Below are positions 9,501-20,800 of a stretch of 44,813 nt of DNA, one piece after another; within the stretch, counting starts at the first letter, position 1, and every line of letters starts with the position of its first letter. The DNA comes from Gammaproteobacteria bacterium (GTDB taxonomy: Bacteria; Pseudomonadota; Gammaproteobacteria; Thiohalomonadales; Thiohalomonadaceae): NCBI GenBank assembly GCA_023228645.1, contig JALOAT010000032.1:1-44813 (forward strand), in the 5' to 3' direction. The notes under the pieces are model-generated. The model made no database searches and was not told where the DNA came from. It worked only from the letters and a program-made list of their open reading frames with translations. The position numbers and the translations under genes are program-made.

Positions 9501-9778
9501 AGATTGCCCCTTCGGTGATCGCGCGCATCCTCAGCGACGAGAACGACGCCGCCGTGGCGCGCGCCATCATCGCCCTCGGACACACGCTGCACCTCACCGT
9601 CACCGCCACGGGTGTGAGCGATCCGGCGCAGCTCGCCTTCCTGGGCGGCAAGGATGCCGCGGGACCGGCACTGGCGGACGCGGACCAATATCAGGGAGTG
9701 CTGTGCACCCCGCCCCTGCCCGCCGAGGAACTGGGGCCGTGGATGCACAGTTCACAGCGCTGTCCGCCGCTTTCATGA
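6542..9778 (+). CDS. MASE3-PAS-PAS-PAS-GGDEF-EAL signalling protein with degenerate EAL site
   Basis: Inner-membrane c-di-GMP protein of 1078 residues. An ATG at 6542 with AGGAGA at 6530-6535 is preferred over the ATG at 6509. Residues 25-270 are a multi-pass sensor of MASE3 type (LIHTLTYRGMGVFP). Three PAS domains follow, the first carrying a CTVC motif. The GGDEF motif is intact (residues 718-722) and has an RAED inhibitory site at 709-712, so cyclase activity with product feedback is expected. The EAL domain keeps EALVRW (from 846) and ELEITEG, but DDFG is DHFG (His967), KID is KIA (Ala989) and AEGVE has Thr1023 in place of Glu. Phosphodiesterase activity is therefore probably lost. The downstream lipoprotein gene begins 48 bases later on the same strand. 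Confidence 0.92.
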   Translation: MPRGPHKTDPARRLTRAGAALPGPWWGNWLAPVFLSLILVATAATQFLLFHSLAELFAISVAVTVFVVAWNTFPFTYSSFLLYVGCGYLWIAGLDLIHTLTYRGMGVFPIAGANTATQFWVAGRLYEALVLFSAPFFLHRQVAPRLVLGATGAAFVLLCGLIVTGVFPTAYVEGVGLTRFKVGSEYTIVLILLGAILLLQKRRGSMDANVNRFISIAAGLTAVAELVFTLYVEIVSTAMVIGHLLKFWSYWFVYVALVQFTLRNPFLVLGRQTGAYDAFPEPTALVDRHGTIRQANKALLQSHRESVLGRPCHESLHPAGLPRSECTVCHAIAQGTPAQGLELYFPEPGQWQEITLTPYFWSSRTVGIVHVARDVTVRNLARDAMAKELDRAKGFFDVAEVMLLALDVKGRITSINRKAAAVLGAPEAELIGQLWFDRLPGPQQAAARALFADVLKGQTRESRFHEGEAITRSGERRLIAWHTAPLRDNTGRVIGTLSSGEDVTERRRDEARLRQAASVYEASSNGVIITDAGYQVVAVNPAFTRITGFTEKDMVGRHGDTVLEMQQDPKFIQALHRQLESEGGWQGEMHIRRKSGAPLPVWEHVSALRDQEGRVTYYIAVLTDISPLKASEERLDQLAHHDPLTGKPNRLLFHARLTHALERAAREGTRLAVLFVDLDRFKHVNDTYGHEAGDRVLVETAARIAACVRAEDTVARMGGDEFTVLLEPLHRAGDAARVAQQIVETVRAPIALDGGEATVGASVGISIYPEHGLALDDLLHNADVAMYRAKQAGRNNYQFYTEELTRSARERRSLELALRRAIERAELVLHFQPQVEVQTGKVMSVEALVRWCHPERGMLLPEHFVPFAEEVGLVGELDTWALNTACVQGRRWRAEGLPIRVAVNLSGKRLVSGEWLENVQTILRHTGLEPGCLELEITEGCLMASADETLGRLRALKALGVALVMDHFGTGYTSLSHLERFPLDKLKIAPSVIARILSDENDAAVARAIIALGHTLHLTVTATGVSDPAQLAFLGGKDAAGPALADADQYQGVLCTPPLPAEELGPWMHSSQRCPPLS

Positions 9779-9826
9779 GGGCGTGGCCGGGCTAAGCTGA
9801 CAGGGCGTGGCTGACGAGGGAGCGTC

Positions 9827-11182
9827 TTGTCATTGGGCACCACATGGACACGTACATCGGCGTCACTGGCGCTCGGCGCCGTTCTGTGGCTGCCGAGCGC
9901 CTGCACGCAGGCGCCGGTGCGGCCGCAGCCGGTATTCGAAAAGCCCCTGTCGTTCAGCATCCTCGAGGATTACGACAAGGGCGAGTCCCTGGCTGAAGTA
10001 GAGGCGGACTTCCGCCTGTTTCACGAACTGGGCGTTTCCACCTGGCGCGGCAGCTTCGGCTGGGACGACTACGAACCGGAGCCAGGGGTCTACGACTTCG
10101 CCTGGTTGCACCGCTTCGCCGAACTGGCGGCGCGCCACGGCATCGCGCTGCGGCCTTACATCGGTTACACGCCCGCGTGGGCGGCGGCGCCGGGCGGCGC
10201 GGACGACGCCCCCTGGAACAATCCTCCACGCGATGCACTGCGATGGCAGCGCTTCGTCTTCGAAATGGCCTCGGCCATGAAGCGCCATGCCAACGTGCTG
10301 TCGTTCGAGATCTACAACGAGCAGAACAGCCCCATGTGGTGGGACGGCTCCGCGGCGGACTACGCCACGGTGCTGGCACTGGGCAGTGCGGCCGTGCGCG
10401 CGGCGGGGGGTGACGACCATGTGCTGCTCGGCGGCATCACCTATGCGGATCTGCCCTGGCTGGAGCAGGTCTGCCGCCGCGTGGACGACGAAGCCTTCGA
10501 CATCCTGCCCATGCACGTGTATGCGGAGACGTGGCCGGACGACGTCGCGGTGGAAACCGTGCTCAATCACGACGGGAATTTCCACGCGGAGTTCCTGCCG
10601 GAGGCCGATCGCCTGTGCGGCCGCAAACCCCTGTGGGTCAACGAGACGGGCTTCGCCACCACGCCAGGCAAAAGGACCGAGGAGGATCAGGCCAACTGGT
10701 GGGCACGCGCCATGGCCACCTTTGCGGCCGACCCGCGCGTCGAGCACGTGGGCATCTACGAGATCAGGGACCGGCCCCTCGGCACCGACGTCATCGGCGA
10801 GCCGGAGAACTATTTTCTCGGTCTGACCTACCCCGATCGCCGCAAGAAGCTGGCCTTCCACACGGTACAGCGCCTGATCGCCCTGCTGGATACCGGGACC
10901 CTCACCGTCGCCGATGCCCTGCTGGACGTGCAGGTACGCGCCGGCCAGGAGATGGCCCTGTACCGGCACCTGTTCATCCGCCCCGATGGCCGCCAGGTGC
11001 TGTTCCTGTGGGACCGCGTCGGCGACCCGGTGCTGGAGATCCGCCTGCCGCGCACCGGGAGCCGCGCCACCGAGTACGGCCTGGACGGCACGGCCGCCCC
11101 CTATCCCGCCTTCGACGGCCGCCGGCTGAATGGCATTGCGCTGGTTCCGGGCAAGGTGCGCATGTTCGAGATCGCTCCGTGA
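9827..11182 (+). CDS. Glycoside hydrolase-like lipoprotein (clan GH-A fold)
   Basis: Exported protein of about 451 residues with a (beta/alpha)8 glycosidase pattern. The start is TTG at 9827 (alternative TTG 9833) behind GAGGGAG; no ATG is in frame nearby. The N-terminal hydrophobic stretch ends in LPSAC (Cys26), a somewhat atypical lipobox. A probable acid/base Glu165 lies in FEIYNEQN (the Asn-Glu pair of clan GH-A) and a probable nucleophile Glu273 in WVNETGF. Trp-rich segments (RGSFGWDDYEPEPGVYDF) resemble GH39 and GH5-type enzymes. The last 100 residues look like a small beta domain. It follows a c-di-GMP protein and may act on an exopolysaccharide. Substrate and exact GH family are not assignable by eye. 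Confidence 0.75.
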   Translation: MSLGTTWTRTSASLALGAVLWLPSACTQAPVRPQPVFEKPLSFSILEDYDKGESLAEVEADFRLFHELGVSTWRGSFGWDDYEPEPGVYDFAWLHRFAELAARHGIALRPYIGYTPAWAAAPGGADDAPWNNPPRDALRWQRFVFEMASAMKRHANVLSFEIYNEQNSPMWWDGSAADYATVLALGSAAVRAAGGDDHVLLGGITYADLPWLEQVCRRVDDEAFDILPMHVYAETWPDDVAVETVLNHDGNFHAEFLPEADRLCGRKPLWVNETGFATTPGKRTEEDQANWWARAMATFAADPRVEHVGIYEIRDRPLGTDVIGEPENYFLGLTYPDRRKKLAFHTVQRLIALLDTGTLTVADALLDVQVRAGQEMALYRHLFIRPDGRQVLFLWDRVGDPVLEIRLPRTGSRATEYGLDGTAAPYPAFDGRRLNGIALVPGKVRMFEIAP

Positions 11183-11272
11183 GGAAGCCTCGCGTTTGCC
11201 GCGCACGGGCTTATATAATCGTCCGCCCACACCGACGGGATACCGCAGGGAAAGCCCTTCCACGCTAACGGA

Positions 11273-13606
<2,334 letters not shown>

Positions 13607-13685
13607 GCGAAAGTGATTCAACTCGGCGGCGGGGCTTGCGGGCGACATCGGACCCTATCCCAATGCACGGCCACACCTCTGTGTT

Positions 13686-13709
13686 CTCTGCGCCTCTGCG
13701 CCTCTGCGT
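13686..13709. repeat. Short tandem repeat, three 8-base units
   Basis: Three head-to-tail units of CTCTGCGC (the last ends in T) lie in the 129-base gap between the convergent kinase and hydrolase-fusion genes. No hairpin terminator is evident in this gap. Confidence 0.6.
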
Positions 13710-13735
13710 TGGATTGTTTTTCCTCTCAAAGCCGC

Positions 13736-15316
13736 TCAGGCGCTTTGCACCAGCATCTGTAGCAACCGCTCCGGATCGTCCGTCTCCAGCCAGTCCACGT
13801 TTTCTGCCACCAGCCGCTTGACCACGTCCTGCGGTCGCTCGTGCGTGTCGCGCAGGAAGCGGCTGTCCAGTGGAAACACGGTGTAGGCGCCGACCAGCAT
13901 GTTCCGAGCGTGGAATTTGTCCACCGTGTCAGAGTCGATGAGCGTGTATTCCGCATCCACGACAGTGGAGCCGACCGCGGCACCCACCACGTTCGCCTCG
14001 AGAAGGAAATTCAGGAAACTGATGTCGTTTTGATTGCCCGGGGCCTTGGCAAGGTCCGTTTCGAGTTCCGGAATGCGCGTGAACCACTCGCCGATGGCGT
14101 TATCCATCATGCCGTCGTCGTAGGCGAATCCGGAGTGCAGGCCGGGGTATTCCTTTTCCAGGAAATACAACATGAAAAAATCGAAAGACGTGACCACCAC
14201 TGAATCTTCCGCCCCGCACTGCCGCACGATGCGCGCCACTTCCGTGCCCGTATGGCGCCGCTCCCAGCGCGGAGCGTAGGCCTTCATCTCGATATTGATG
14301 AGCAACTTGCCCTTGAACTCTTCCAGCACCTCTGCAAGCAAGGGGATGCGCTGCTCACGGGGATAATTCACCCAGGTGCCGTCGCCCATGTCCACGCGAC
14401 GCCGGATACGCAGCTGCGATACCTCGTCCCACGTCATCTCGGTGATGTTGCCCTTCACGCCCGTCAGGCGCTCGGTCTCTTCGTCGTGGAACACGACGAT
14501 CTTGCCGTCGCGGGTCATGAACACATCCAGTTCGACCCCGTCGATGCCCAGCTCCACCGCGCGCCGGAATCCATCCACGGTGTTTTCCTGATGCAGGTAC
14601 GGCACGCCCCGGTGGCCAAGAATCAGCGGCCGGCGACGCGGGCGGAAAAAGGCATGGCGGGAGGAAGCAGCGGGCATGGGCACCTCGTGAACGGGCTCAT
14701 TGCGTTGCAGGCCGGCAGGTTCATGCCTGCGGACGGAAAGTTCGGGGCCGAGCCGGCCCTTGAGCAGCGCCAGGCCGTGGGCTTCGGAGAAATCCTTCGG
14801 TGTGTATTCGCTGGGCGGAGGCAGCTCCGGCAGCAGGCCCATGCGCTGGTAGGCCTCCGCGACGAGTTCGCTGCAGAACAGGCTCGAGATGTCGTCCTCG
14901 TTGTCGCCGAGCGGTCCGTCGTAGGTGGACTTGAGCAGTTGCAGATGACTCTTCTCGTACGGGCGGCCCTTCACCTCCTGGCGCAGTGCATTCAGGGCGG
15001 CCAGCATGGCGGGGGTGCGTTTCACATCCAGGTGGCGGATGGCCACGTCGCCTTCGTACGCGGCGATGCGTTGACTGAGGGGAGAAAGCTGCACGCCCTG
15101 GCGGATACCGCCCAGCTCGATGTCCTCGATGTCGTTGAGCAGCGTCGATTCCCAGATCAGCACCACGTCCCACTCTGGCAACCGCAGCGCCATGCCGATG
15201 TGCGACCAGCGGCTTCGGGTCAGCCACTTGATACCTGCGCTCAGCCCGCCCTTGCCCGAGAAGAGGATCAGATCGCCCGTGTCGATGTGTGGACGAAGCG
15301 CGTCGTAGGTGTACAT
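13736..15316 (-). CDS. Fusion: YiiX-type permuted papain-like hydrolase plus glycerophosphodiester phosphodiesterase
   Basis: Two catalytic domains in one chain of 526 residues, with no signal peptide and no membrane helix. The ATG at 15316 has AGGGA upstream and is preferred over 15349. Residues 1-190 match the circularly permuted NlpC/P60 (YiiX/YebB, C92) pattern, in which the histidine precedes the cysteine: His39 in SRWSHIGMAL and Cys148 in SSLFCSELVAEAY, with Glu56 a possible third residue. Residues 230-526 are a GDPD barrel with all signatures: LGHRG (His235-Arg236), ENT (Glu244), VELDVF (Glu262, Asp264) and VFHDEE (His277). GDPD enzymes split glycerophosphodiesters into an alcohol and glycerol-3-phosphate. 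The first domain belongs to a fold that includes lipid acyl hydrolases, so sequential attack on a phospholipid is plausible but inferred. Confidence 0.9.
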   Translation of the reverse strand: MYTYDALRPHIDTGDLILFSGKGGLSAGIKWLTRSRWSHIGMALRLPEWDVVLIWESTLLNDIEDIELGGIRQGVQLSPLSQRIAAYEGDVAIRHLDVKRTPAMLAALNALRQEVKGRPYEKSHLQLLKSTYDGPLGDNEDDISSLFCSELVAEAYQRMGLLPELPPPSEYTPKDFSEAHGLALLKGRLGPELSVRRHEPAGLQRNEPVHEVPMPAASSRHAFFRPRRRPLILGHRGVPYLHQENTVDGFRRAVELGIDGVELDVFMTRDGKIVVFHDEETERLTGVKGNITEMTWDEVSQLRIRRRVDMGDGTWVNYPREQRIPLLAEVLEEFKGKLLINIEMKAYAPRWERRHTGTEVARIVRQCGAEDSVVVTSFDFFMLYFLEKEYPGLHSGFAYDDGMMDNAIGEWFTRIPELETDLAKAPGNQNDISFLNFLLEANVVGAAVGSTVVDAEYTLIDSDTVDKFHARNMLVGAYTVFPLDSRFLRDTHERPQDVVKRLVAENVDWLETDDPERLLQMLVQSA

Positions 15317-15460
15317 GGTCGTTCCCTGGCCGGATATCAGTGCCCGCATTATGCGTCAGGCATGCGGCCTCGGGAAACCGCCCTACCCCGTTCGGGTGGC
15401 GGCCTCCGCGCCGTGGGGCCGGTATAGTGCATGTGTTGCCCCTGCCTGTCTCGCCACGCC

Positions 15461-16351
15461 ATGCACATCGCCTTGCTGACCACCCTTGCCATGCTGGCGT
15501 TCGCCGGCAACTCCCTGTTGTGCCGCATGGCCCTCGGCAGCGCGGAGCCGATCGATCCCACCAGTTACACGGCCGTGCGCCTGTTTTCCGGGGCCGCGGT
15601 GCTTGCGTTACTGGTCGCCTTGGGCCGGCCCCGCGCGGAGCGGTACGAGCACGGCTCCTGGCGTTCGGCGGCGTGGCTGTTCCTCTATGCCATCGCCTGC
15701 GCCTACGCCTATCTGAGCCTGGACACCGGCGTCGGCGCACTCATCCTGTTCGGGGCGGTGCAGGCCACCATGATCGGCGCCGGGCTGCTTTCGGGTGAAC
15801 GTCCCCGCCCGCTGCAATGGCTGGGCATGGCCGTGGCCGCGGCCGGACTTGTCTATCTGCTCTGGCCCGGCGTCAGCGCACCGTCCTGGCAGGGTGCGCT
15901 GCTCATGACCGGCGCCGGTGTGGCCTGGGGTCGGTACTCCCTGCGCGGTCGGGGGGCGAAGGACCCGCTGGCCAGCACTGCCGCCAATTTCCTGCGTGCG
16001 CTGCCCCTCGCTGCGCTGTTGCTGGTGGTCATGCACGACCACCTCCAACTCACCCCCATCGGTCTGCTGCTCGCCGTGCTGTCCGGTGCTGTAACCTCGG
16101 GCATCGGTTATGCCGTCTGGTACGCGGCGGTGCGCGGCCTCACCGCGTCCGCCGCCGCGGTGGTGCAACTGTCGGCCCCCGTGCTGGCCACCTACGCGGG
16201 GGTGCTCTGGCTCGATGAAACACTCACCGCGCGCATCGTGCTCTCCTCCGTCGCCATCCTCGGCGGCATCGCCCTGGTGGTGCGCCGAGGGGCTGCCTCC
16301 GCGCAAGCACCGGCGTTCGCGCCCGCGCGCGGCGACAGTCAGCGAACGTGA
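15461..16351 (+). CDS. EamA/DMT-family transporter
   Basis: Inner-membrane permease with about ten predicted helices built as two EamA repeats (residues about 1-130 and 140-285). It belongs to the drug/metabolite transporter superfamily, with a typical start HIALLTTLAMLAFAGNSLLCRMAL and second-repeat end VWYAAVRGLTASAAAVVQL...PVLATYAGVLWLDE. An ATG at 15431 is also in frame. The sequence TATAGT at 15423-15428 looks like a -10 element, which would favour the downstream ATG at 15461 (296 residues). It is divergent from the hydrolase-fusion gene. Substrate unknown; export of an amino acid or metabolite is the usual role. Confidence 0.85.
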   Translation: MHIALLTTLAMLAFAGNSLLCRMALGSAEPIDPTSYTAVRLFSGAAVLALLVALGRPRAERYEHGSWRSAAWLFLYAIACAYAYLSLDTGVGALILFGAVQATMIGAGLLSGERPRPLQWLGMAVAAAGLVYLLWPGVSAPSWQGALLMTGAGVAWGRYSLRGRGAKDPLASTAANFLRALPLAALLLVVMHDHLQLTPIGLLLAVLSGAVTSGIGYAVWYAAVRGLTASAAAVVQLSAPVLATYAGVLWLDETLTARIVLSSVAILGGIALVVRRGAASAQAPAFAPARGDSQRT

Positions 16352-16665
16352 TGTTTTCGAGGTGAGCTACGCGATCGTCATGTCGGTGCGTGAAGTCGCG
16401 CTTTGCTGACATCGTCGACATCGCGCACAAGCTCAAGGCGTCGCCTTGTTCCGCAATTGATGTTTGCGGCCTACGACCGCAGAAGCATCGATGGGGATTT
16501 CCTTTGGCCTGCTGGCCGATAGGACCACGCGACGCGCCACAGAGCACTGCGCCTATGCCATCCCCGCATTTCATTAAATGGGAATATACGTAAGAAATTG
16601 AAGTCCTTGTATAACCCAGCGCGGTTGTTAGACACTCCAGTAACTCCATTCAGGGAATGTGGGAT
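16352..16665. other. Intergenic region before the small-protein/rhodanese pair
   Basis: About 314 bases between the EamA gene and the next start. No convincing reading frame, tRNA or terminator hairpin is seen. The right-hand part is locally AT-richer (around 16570-16620), which is where a promoter for the following two genes would be expected, but no clear -35/-10 pair can be assigned. Confidence 0.4.
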
Positions 16666-17022
16666 ATGGCAAGTCTCAAGCGCTCCAAAGCAACTCGACG
16701 CTTGTCGGCCACCGCGACAGGCCTCATCGCGTTGTTCATCACTACCTCGGTCGCGGCGGATGCCTATCTGGATGCCCTCAAGGCCGAGGCGCGCAGCGAA
16801 AAGCAGCTCACCTTGCCCAAGCCGGCCGATGCCGATCGCGCCAATCTGCGCACCGACGATCAGGTACAGATGGAAGAATGGCTGAAGCAGGAGTTCATGG
16901 GCACCTACGTCTTCTATCAGAAGCTGAGCGATTCCAAAAAATCAGCCGTTCACCGCCTCTATCGTGCCGGTGCGCCGATCGAGGAGCTTCGTACCCGCAT
17001 CAACGAACTGTTGAAACAGTGA
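16666..17022 (+). CDS. Small exported protein of unknown function
   Basis: A 118-residue protein with a basic start (ASLKRSKATRR), a hydrophobic signal segment (LSATATGLIALFITTSVA) and probable cleavage before DAYLDALK. AGGGA at 16652-16656 favours the ATG at 16666 over 16657. The mature part is helical and charged. It ends in EFMGTYVFYQKLSDSKKSAV followed by HRLYRAGAPIEELRTRINEL. This aromatic plus helix motif also occurs at the ends of other gammaproteobacterial proteins, but I cannot attach a function to it. The stop is 17 bases from the rhodanese start, so the two genes are almost certainly co-transcribed and both products are periplasmic. Confidence 0.75.
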   Translation: MASLKRSKATRRLSATATGLIALFITTSVAADAYLDALKAEARSEKQLTLPKPADADRANLRTDDQVQMEEWLKQEFMGTYVFYQKLSDSKKSAVHRLYRAGAPIEELRTRINELLKQ

Positions 17023-17039
17023 ATATGGGGGGAACCACC

Positions 17040-17786
17040 ATGGGAAAACATGTGATTGCGGCGACTGCCGCGTGCGGCATTCTAGTGGGCATCGTTGCGA
17101 TGCCTGTGGCAATGGCGGAACAGGTGAAGGTGAAGCTGACACCGGAGAAGGAAACCGTGCAGGTATTGCATCAGGGGCGCATGGTGGACGTTCGCCGCGA
17201 TCAGGATGTGGAAAATCTGGTGGACCCCATGTGGGCCAAGACCTCACGCGAATGCCCGCCATTCTGCATCGAACCGAAGGTCCCGGCGCCCGGCGTCGAA
17301 CTGATTACCGAGATTGAGCTGTTTGAGTTCATGGAGAAGCACGTGAACACCGGAACCGGGCTCATCATCGATGCGCGCCTACCCGATTGGTATCTGCGCG
17401 GGACCATTCCGGGCTCCGTGAACATTCCCTTCACGGTGTTCCAACGCGACCCGACCGATGCCAAGTTCCGTCAGGCGTTCGAGATGCTGAACGTGCGGCC
17501 TCGCGGCGCTGTGAACGCATTTACCCGTCTCACCGACCGCCTGCTGGGGAACAACGATAAGAACGAGTTCTGGGATTTTTCCGCCGCAAAGGAGTTGGTG
17601 CTCTGGTGCAACGGCCCGTGGTGCGGCCAGTCACCCCATGCCATTCGCGCGCTGATCAAGCAGGGTTACCCTGCCGCGAAGATCCATTACTACCGTGGCG
17701 GAATGCAGAACTGGCAGATCCTCGGCCTGACCACCCTCATCCCGGATGAGGACAGCGTGCTGTTCGCCGAGGCGAAAGCCGACTAG
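17040..17786 (+). CDS. Periplasmic rhodanese-domain protein
   Basis: A 248-residue exported protein: signal peptide to about residue 26 (VAMPVAMA), then an N-terminal region with a Cys pair in ECPPFCIEP (Cys72, Cys76), then a single rhodanese domain from about 88 to 240. The domain has the usual CH2A-like start GLIIDARLPDWYLRGTIPGS. The catalytic loop is WCNGPWCGQS with Cys190 as the expected sulfur carrier and a second Cys195. The ATG at 17040 lies behind a G-rich ribosome site (17027-17033). Rhodaneses move sulfane sulfur to acceptors. The apr genes elsewhere in the window make a role in periplasmic sulfur handling plausible, but this is inference. Confidence 0.88.
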   Translation: MGKHVIAATAACGILVGIVAMPVAMAEQVKVKLTPEKETVQVLHQGRMVDVRRDQDVENLVDPMWAKTSRECPPFCIEPKVPAPGVELITEIELFEFMEKHVNTGTGLIIDARLPDWYLRGTIPGSVNIPFTVFQRDPTDAKFRQAFEMLNVRPRGAVNAFTRLTDRLLGNNDKNEFWDFSAAKELVLWCNGPWCGQSPHAIRALIKQGYPAAKIHYYRGGMQNWQILGLTTLIPDEDSVLFAEAKAD

Positions 17787-17803
17787 CGGCCGTGCGTGCC
17801 GGT

Positions 17804-17830
17804 GACGCAGGCGTGCCACGCGCCTGCGTC
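17804..17830. terminator. Hairpin between convergent rhodanese and GGDEF/EAL genes
   Basis: A 10-base perfect stem (GACGCAGGCG and CGCCTGCGTC) encloses a 7-base loop. It sits 17 bases after the rhodanese stop and before the stop of the minus-strand gene. The T-tract is poor (CTTCTGTCTT further on), so it may be a weak or Rho-assisted terminator. Confidence 0.5.
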
Positions 17831-17874
17831 CGGCCTTCTGTCTTATCTGTATCTGTCGTTTTCCAAACCCGGAA

Positions 17875-20800
17875 TCATCCCACCTGCTGCTTCTGTTCGT
17901 CCCGGCGAAGCAACTGCAAAGTCGCAAGCAATCTGTCCTTCAGCTTGTGCAGGTCCCCAAATGCCGCCCCGGCGGCAGGATAATCGCCCTGCGTCTGAGA
18001 CTCGAGCAACTGCCCGGCAAGCGTGTGTACCTGCATGTGCAGCTGCTTGATCTCCTGGTACGCAGGCGTGCTGCCATACCGCATCTTGCCTTCGTGCTGG
18101 AGCCAGTGACCGAAACTGCACTGGAAGTGATCGAGCGGCGGGGGCGGCAGTTCCGTGTCCTTCAGGCTGGCCTCGAAATGGCGCATCCACGCGCGCAGTT
18201 CCACGCCCGCAAACAGCAGCGGCAGGTCTTCCCTGCTCACCAACGGTTGGTTGGCCCAGGTTGTGTAAGGCCGCCACGTGGCGACCCACTTGCGGACCCG
18301 CTCGGCGGGCATCGGACGCGCGATGCCATAGCCCTGCGCAAGATCGCAACCCAGCTGCAGCAGCAGTTCACCATGGGCGCGCGACTCCACCCCTTCGGCG
18401 ATGACCTGGCGGCGGAATGCCGTCGCCAGACTGAGCGTACCCTCGAGGATGGCAAGATCCTCCGGATCATCAAGCATGTCGCGCACGAAGGTCTGGTCAA
18501 TCTTCAACTGGCTGGCGGGCAGGCGCTTCAGATAAGTAAGTGACGAATAGCCGGTACCGAAATCGTCCAATGCGAAACTGACACCGATGCTGTCGCAGGC
18601 CATGATGATCTGCGACACATGATTGATGTCATTGAGAGCGCTGGTCTCCAGGACCTCCAGCTTGAGATGCCCAGGCCCTATCCGCGGATGCGCCCCCAGG
18701 ATCTCCTGCAGACGTTTCACGAAATTCGCCTGCTGCAGATGCAGGGCCGACACATTTACGCTGACCGATATATTGAGCCCGCTCGCATGCCATTTCTCCA
18801 GCTGTCCCAATGCGGTGTCCAGCACCCATTCGCCCAGGCTGATGGTGAGCGGATGGTCTTCGATGACCGGCAGGAAGAACGCGGGCGACACGACGCCGCG
18901 TTCCGGGTGCTGCCAGCGAATGAGCGCCTCCACGCCGACGATCTCACCGGTGCGCATATTCACCTGTGGCTGGTAGTGCAACACGAATTCCCTGTTGTCG
19001 AGCGCGCGGCGGATATTCTCCACGCTCTCGTGGTGACCACGCACGCTGCGATACTGCTCGGTGTCGAACAGCTGATAACGGTTTCGACCCGCCAGCTTGG
19101 CTTGGTACATGGCCTGATCAGCCTGGCGCAGCAACTGATCCGCATCGACCTCCTCCGACTGGGGATAGAAGGTCACACCGAGGCTGGCGGTCACCTGCAA
19201 CTCGATACCGTCGATGACCGCGCGCTTGTTCACCGCTGCAAGCAACCTGTTCAACAGCGCGTCGCTCGCGCTCGTCTCCGGCAAATCCACGAGCACGGCC
19301 ACGAATTCGTCGCCGCCGAGCCGGGCAATGGTGTCGCCCTCGCGCAAGGCCTCCTGCATGCGTTGCGCCACCTTCACGAGCAGCTTGTCGCCCATGTCAT
19401 GACCGAAGCGATCGTTGACGGACTTAAAACCGTCCAGATCCAGGTACACGACCGCCACCAATTCCTTACGCCGCTCGGCCTGTTTCATGGATTGATGAAG
19501 GCGATCGGCGAGCAGCACGCGGTTGGGCAGCCTGGTCAGCGAATCATAATGGGCCGAATATTCGAGTTGTTGCTGTTGTTGTTTTTGCAGCGTGATATCG
19601 AAGAACAAGCCCACATACTGCTGGATCTCGCCGCGTGGATCCCTGACGGCGCTGATGGTGAGCATCTCCGCATACACCTCGCCGCCCTTGCGCCGGTTCC
19701 AGATTTCGCCCATCCAGTAACCTTGCTCCCTCATGCTGCGCCACATATCCACATAGAAGTCCCTATCGTGGCGCTCCGACTTGAGAACACGCGGGTTCTT
19801 GCCGATGACCTCTTCGCGGCTATAGCCCGTGATCTGCGTGAACGCGTTGTTGACGTTGACGATGGTGCCGTCGGTATCGGTGATAACGATACCCTCGCGG
19901 GCATGGGTGAACACGTTGGCCGCCAGCCTGAGTTGCTCTTCGGCCGCCTGGCGATCGGTGATGTCGCGCGCCACGAGCACGGCGCCGGCGATGGACTGGT
20001 CTGCCCCCCTTATCGGTCCGCAGTCTATGGACATGAAACGGCGCTGCCCCGCCCGACTGTGCCGTTCGAACTGGATATTATCGGTGGTCTCGCCGTCTTG
20101 CAGGGCCGCCAGCCACGGCGGGATATCGTCCCCGGCGAGTTCCGGCAGGTAATCCGCCAGCGGACGGCTCGCGGTCATTTTCACGTCCGTGCCGAGCAAA
20201 TCCTGCGCATGCCCGTTGAAGCGCACGATGCGTGTGTCCCGATCGATGGCGATCAGACCCTCGCTGATGGAATCCAGGATGGCGCTCAGTTCTTCTTCGT
20301 TGCGCCGGTGGCCGACCAGCAGTGTGCTCAGTGTGCCGATCATGGAATTGATGCCGATCTGCAACTGCCCCATTTCGTCGCGTGACGAAACCGGAATGCG
20401 GACGTCCATGGCGCCGCTCTCCACTTGTTTGAGCACCTTGAGTGTGGCGTCCACGCGACGGCCGATGAAACGGTGCGCGAGCAGAATGATACCGATGGAG
20501 CTCAGCAGGATGAACGCCAGCGAGACCGACCACCCCCAGATCACGATGGAACGCTTCTCGGCCAGGATTTCCCGTGTATCGATGGTAACCACGGTGTGGT
20601 AGACCGAGCTGCTGCGCGTGCCGTTGATGCGCATGACACAGGTCAGCAGCCGCTCTCCCGGGATGAACTGCACATCCGGGCTGTCGTCTGAAATCAGCGC
20701 GGCATTGAACCCGGGAATTTCGCGAACGGCGCGTCCGAGGTAGGTCGGTTCGGAAGAAACGATGACGCGTCCGTTGCCACCGACGACCATGCCCGATACG

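Noticed and set aside
18619..20385. Plus-strand open frame of 588 codons opposite the GGDEF-EAL-CZB gene
   Set aside because: The minus-strand protein has complete PAS, GGDEF and EAL motifs across the same bases, so the plus frame is a shadow.
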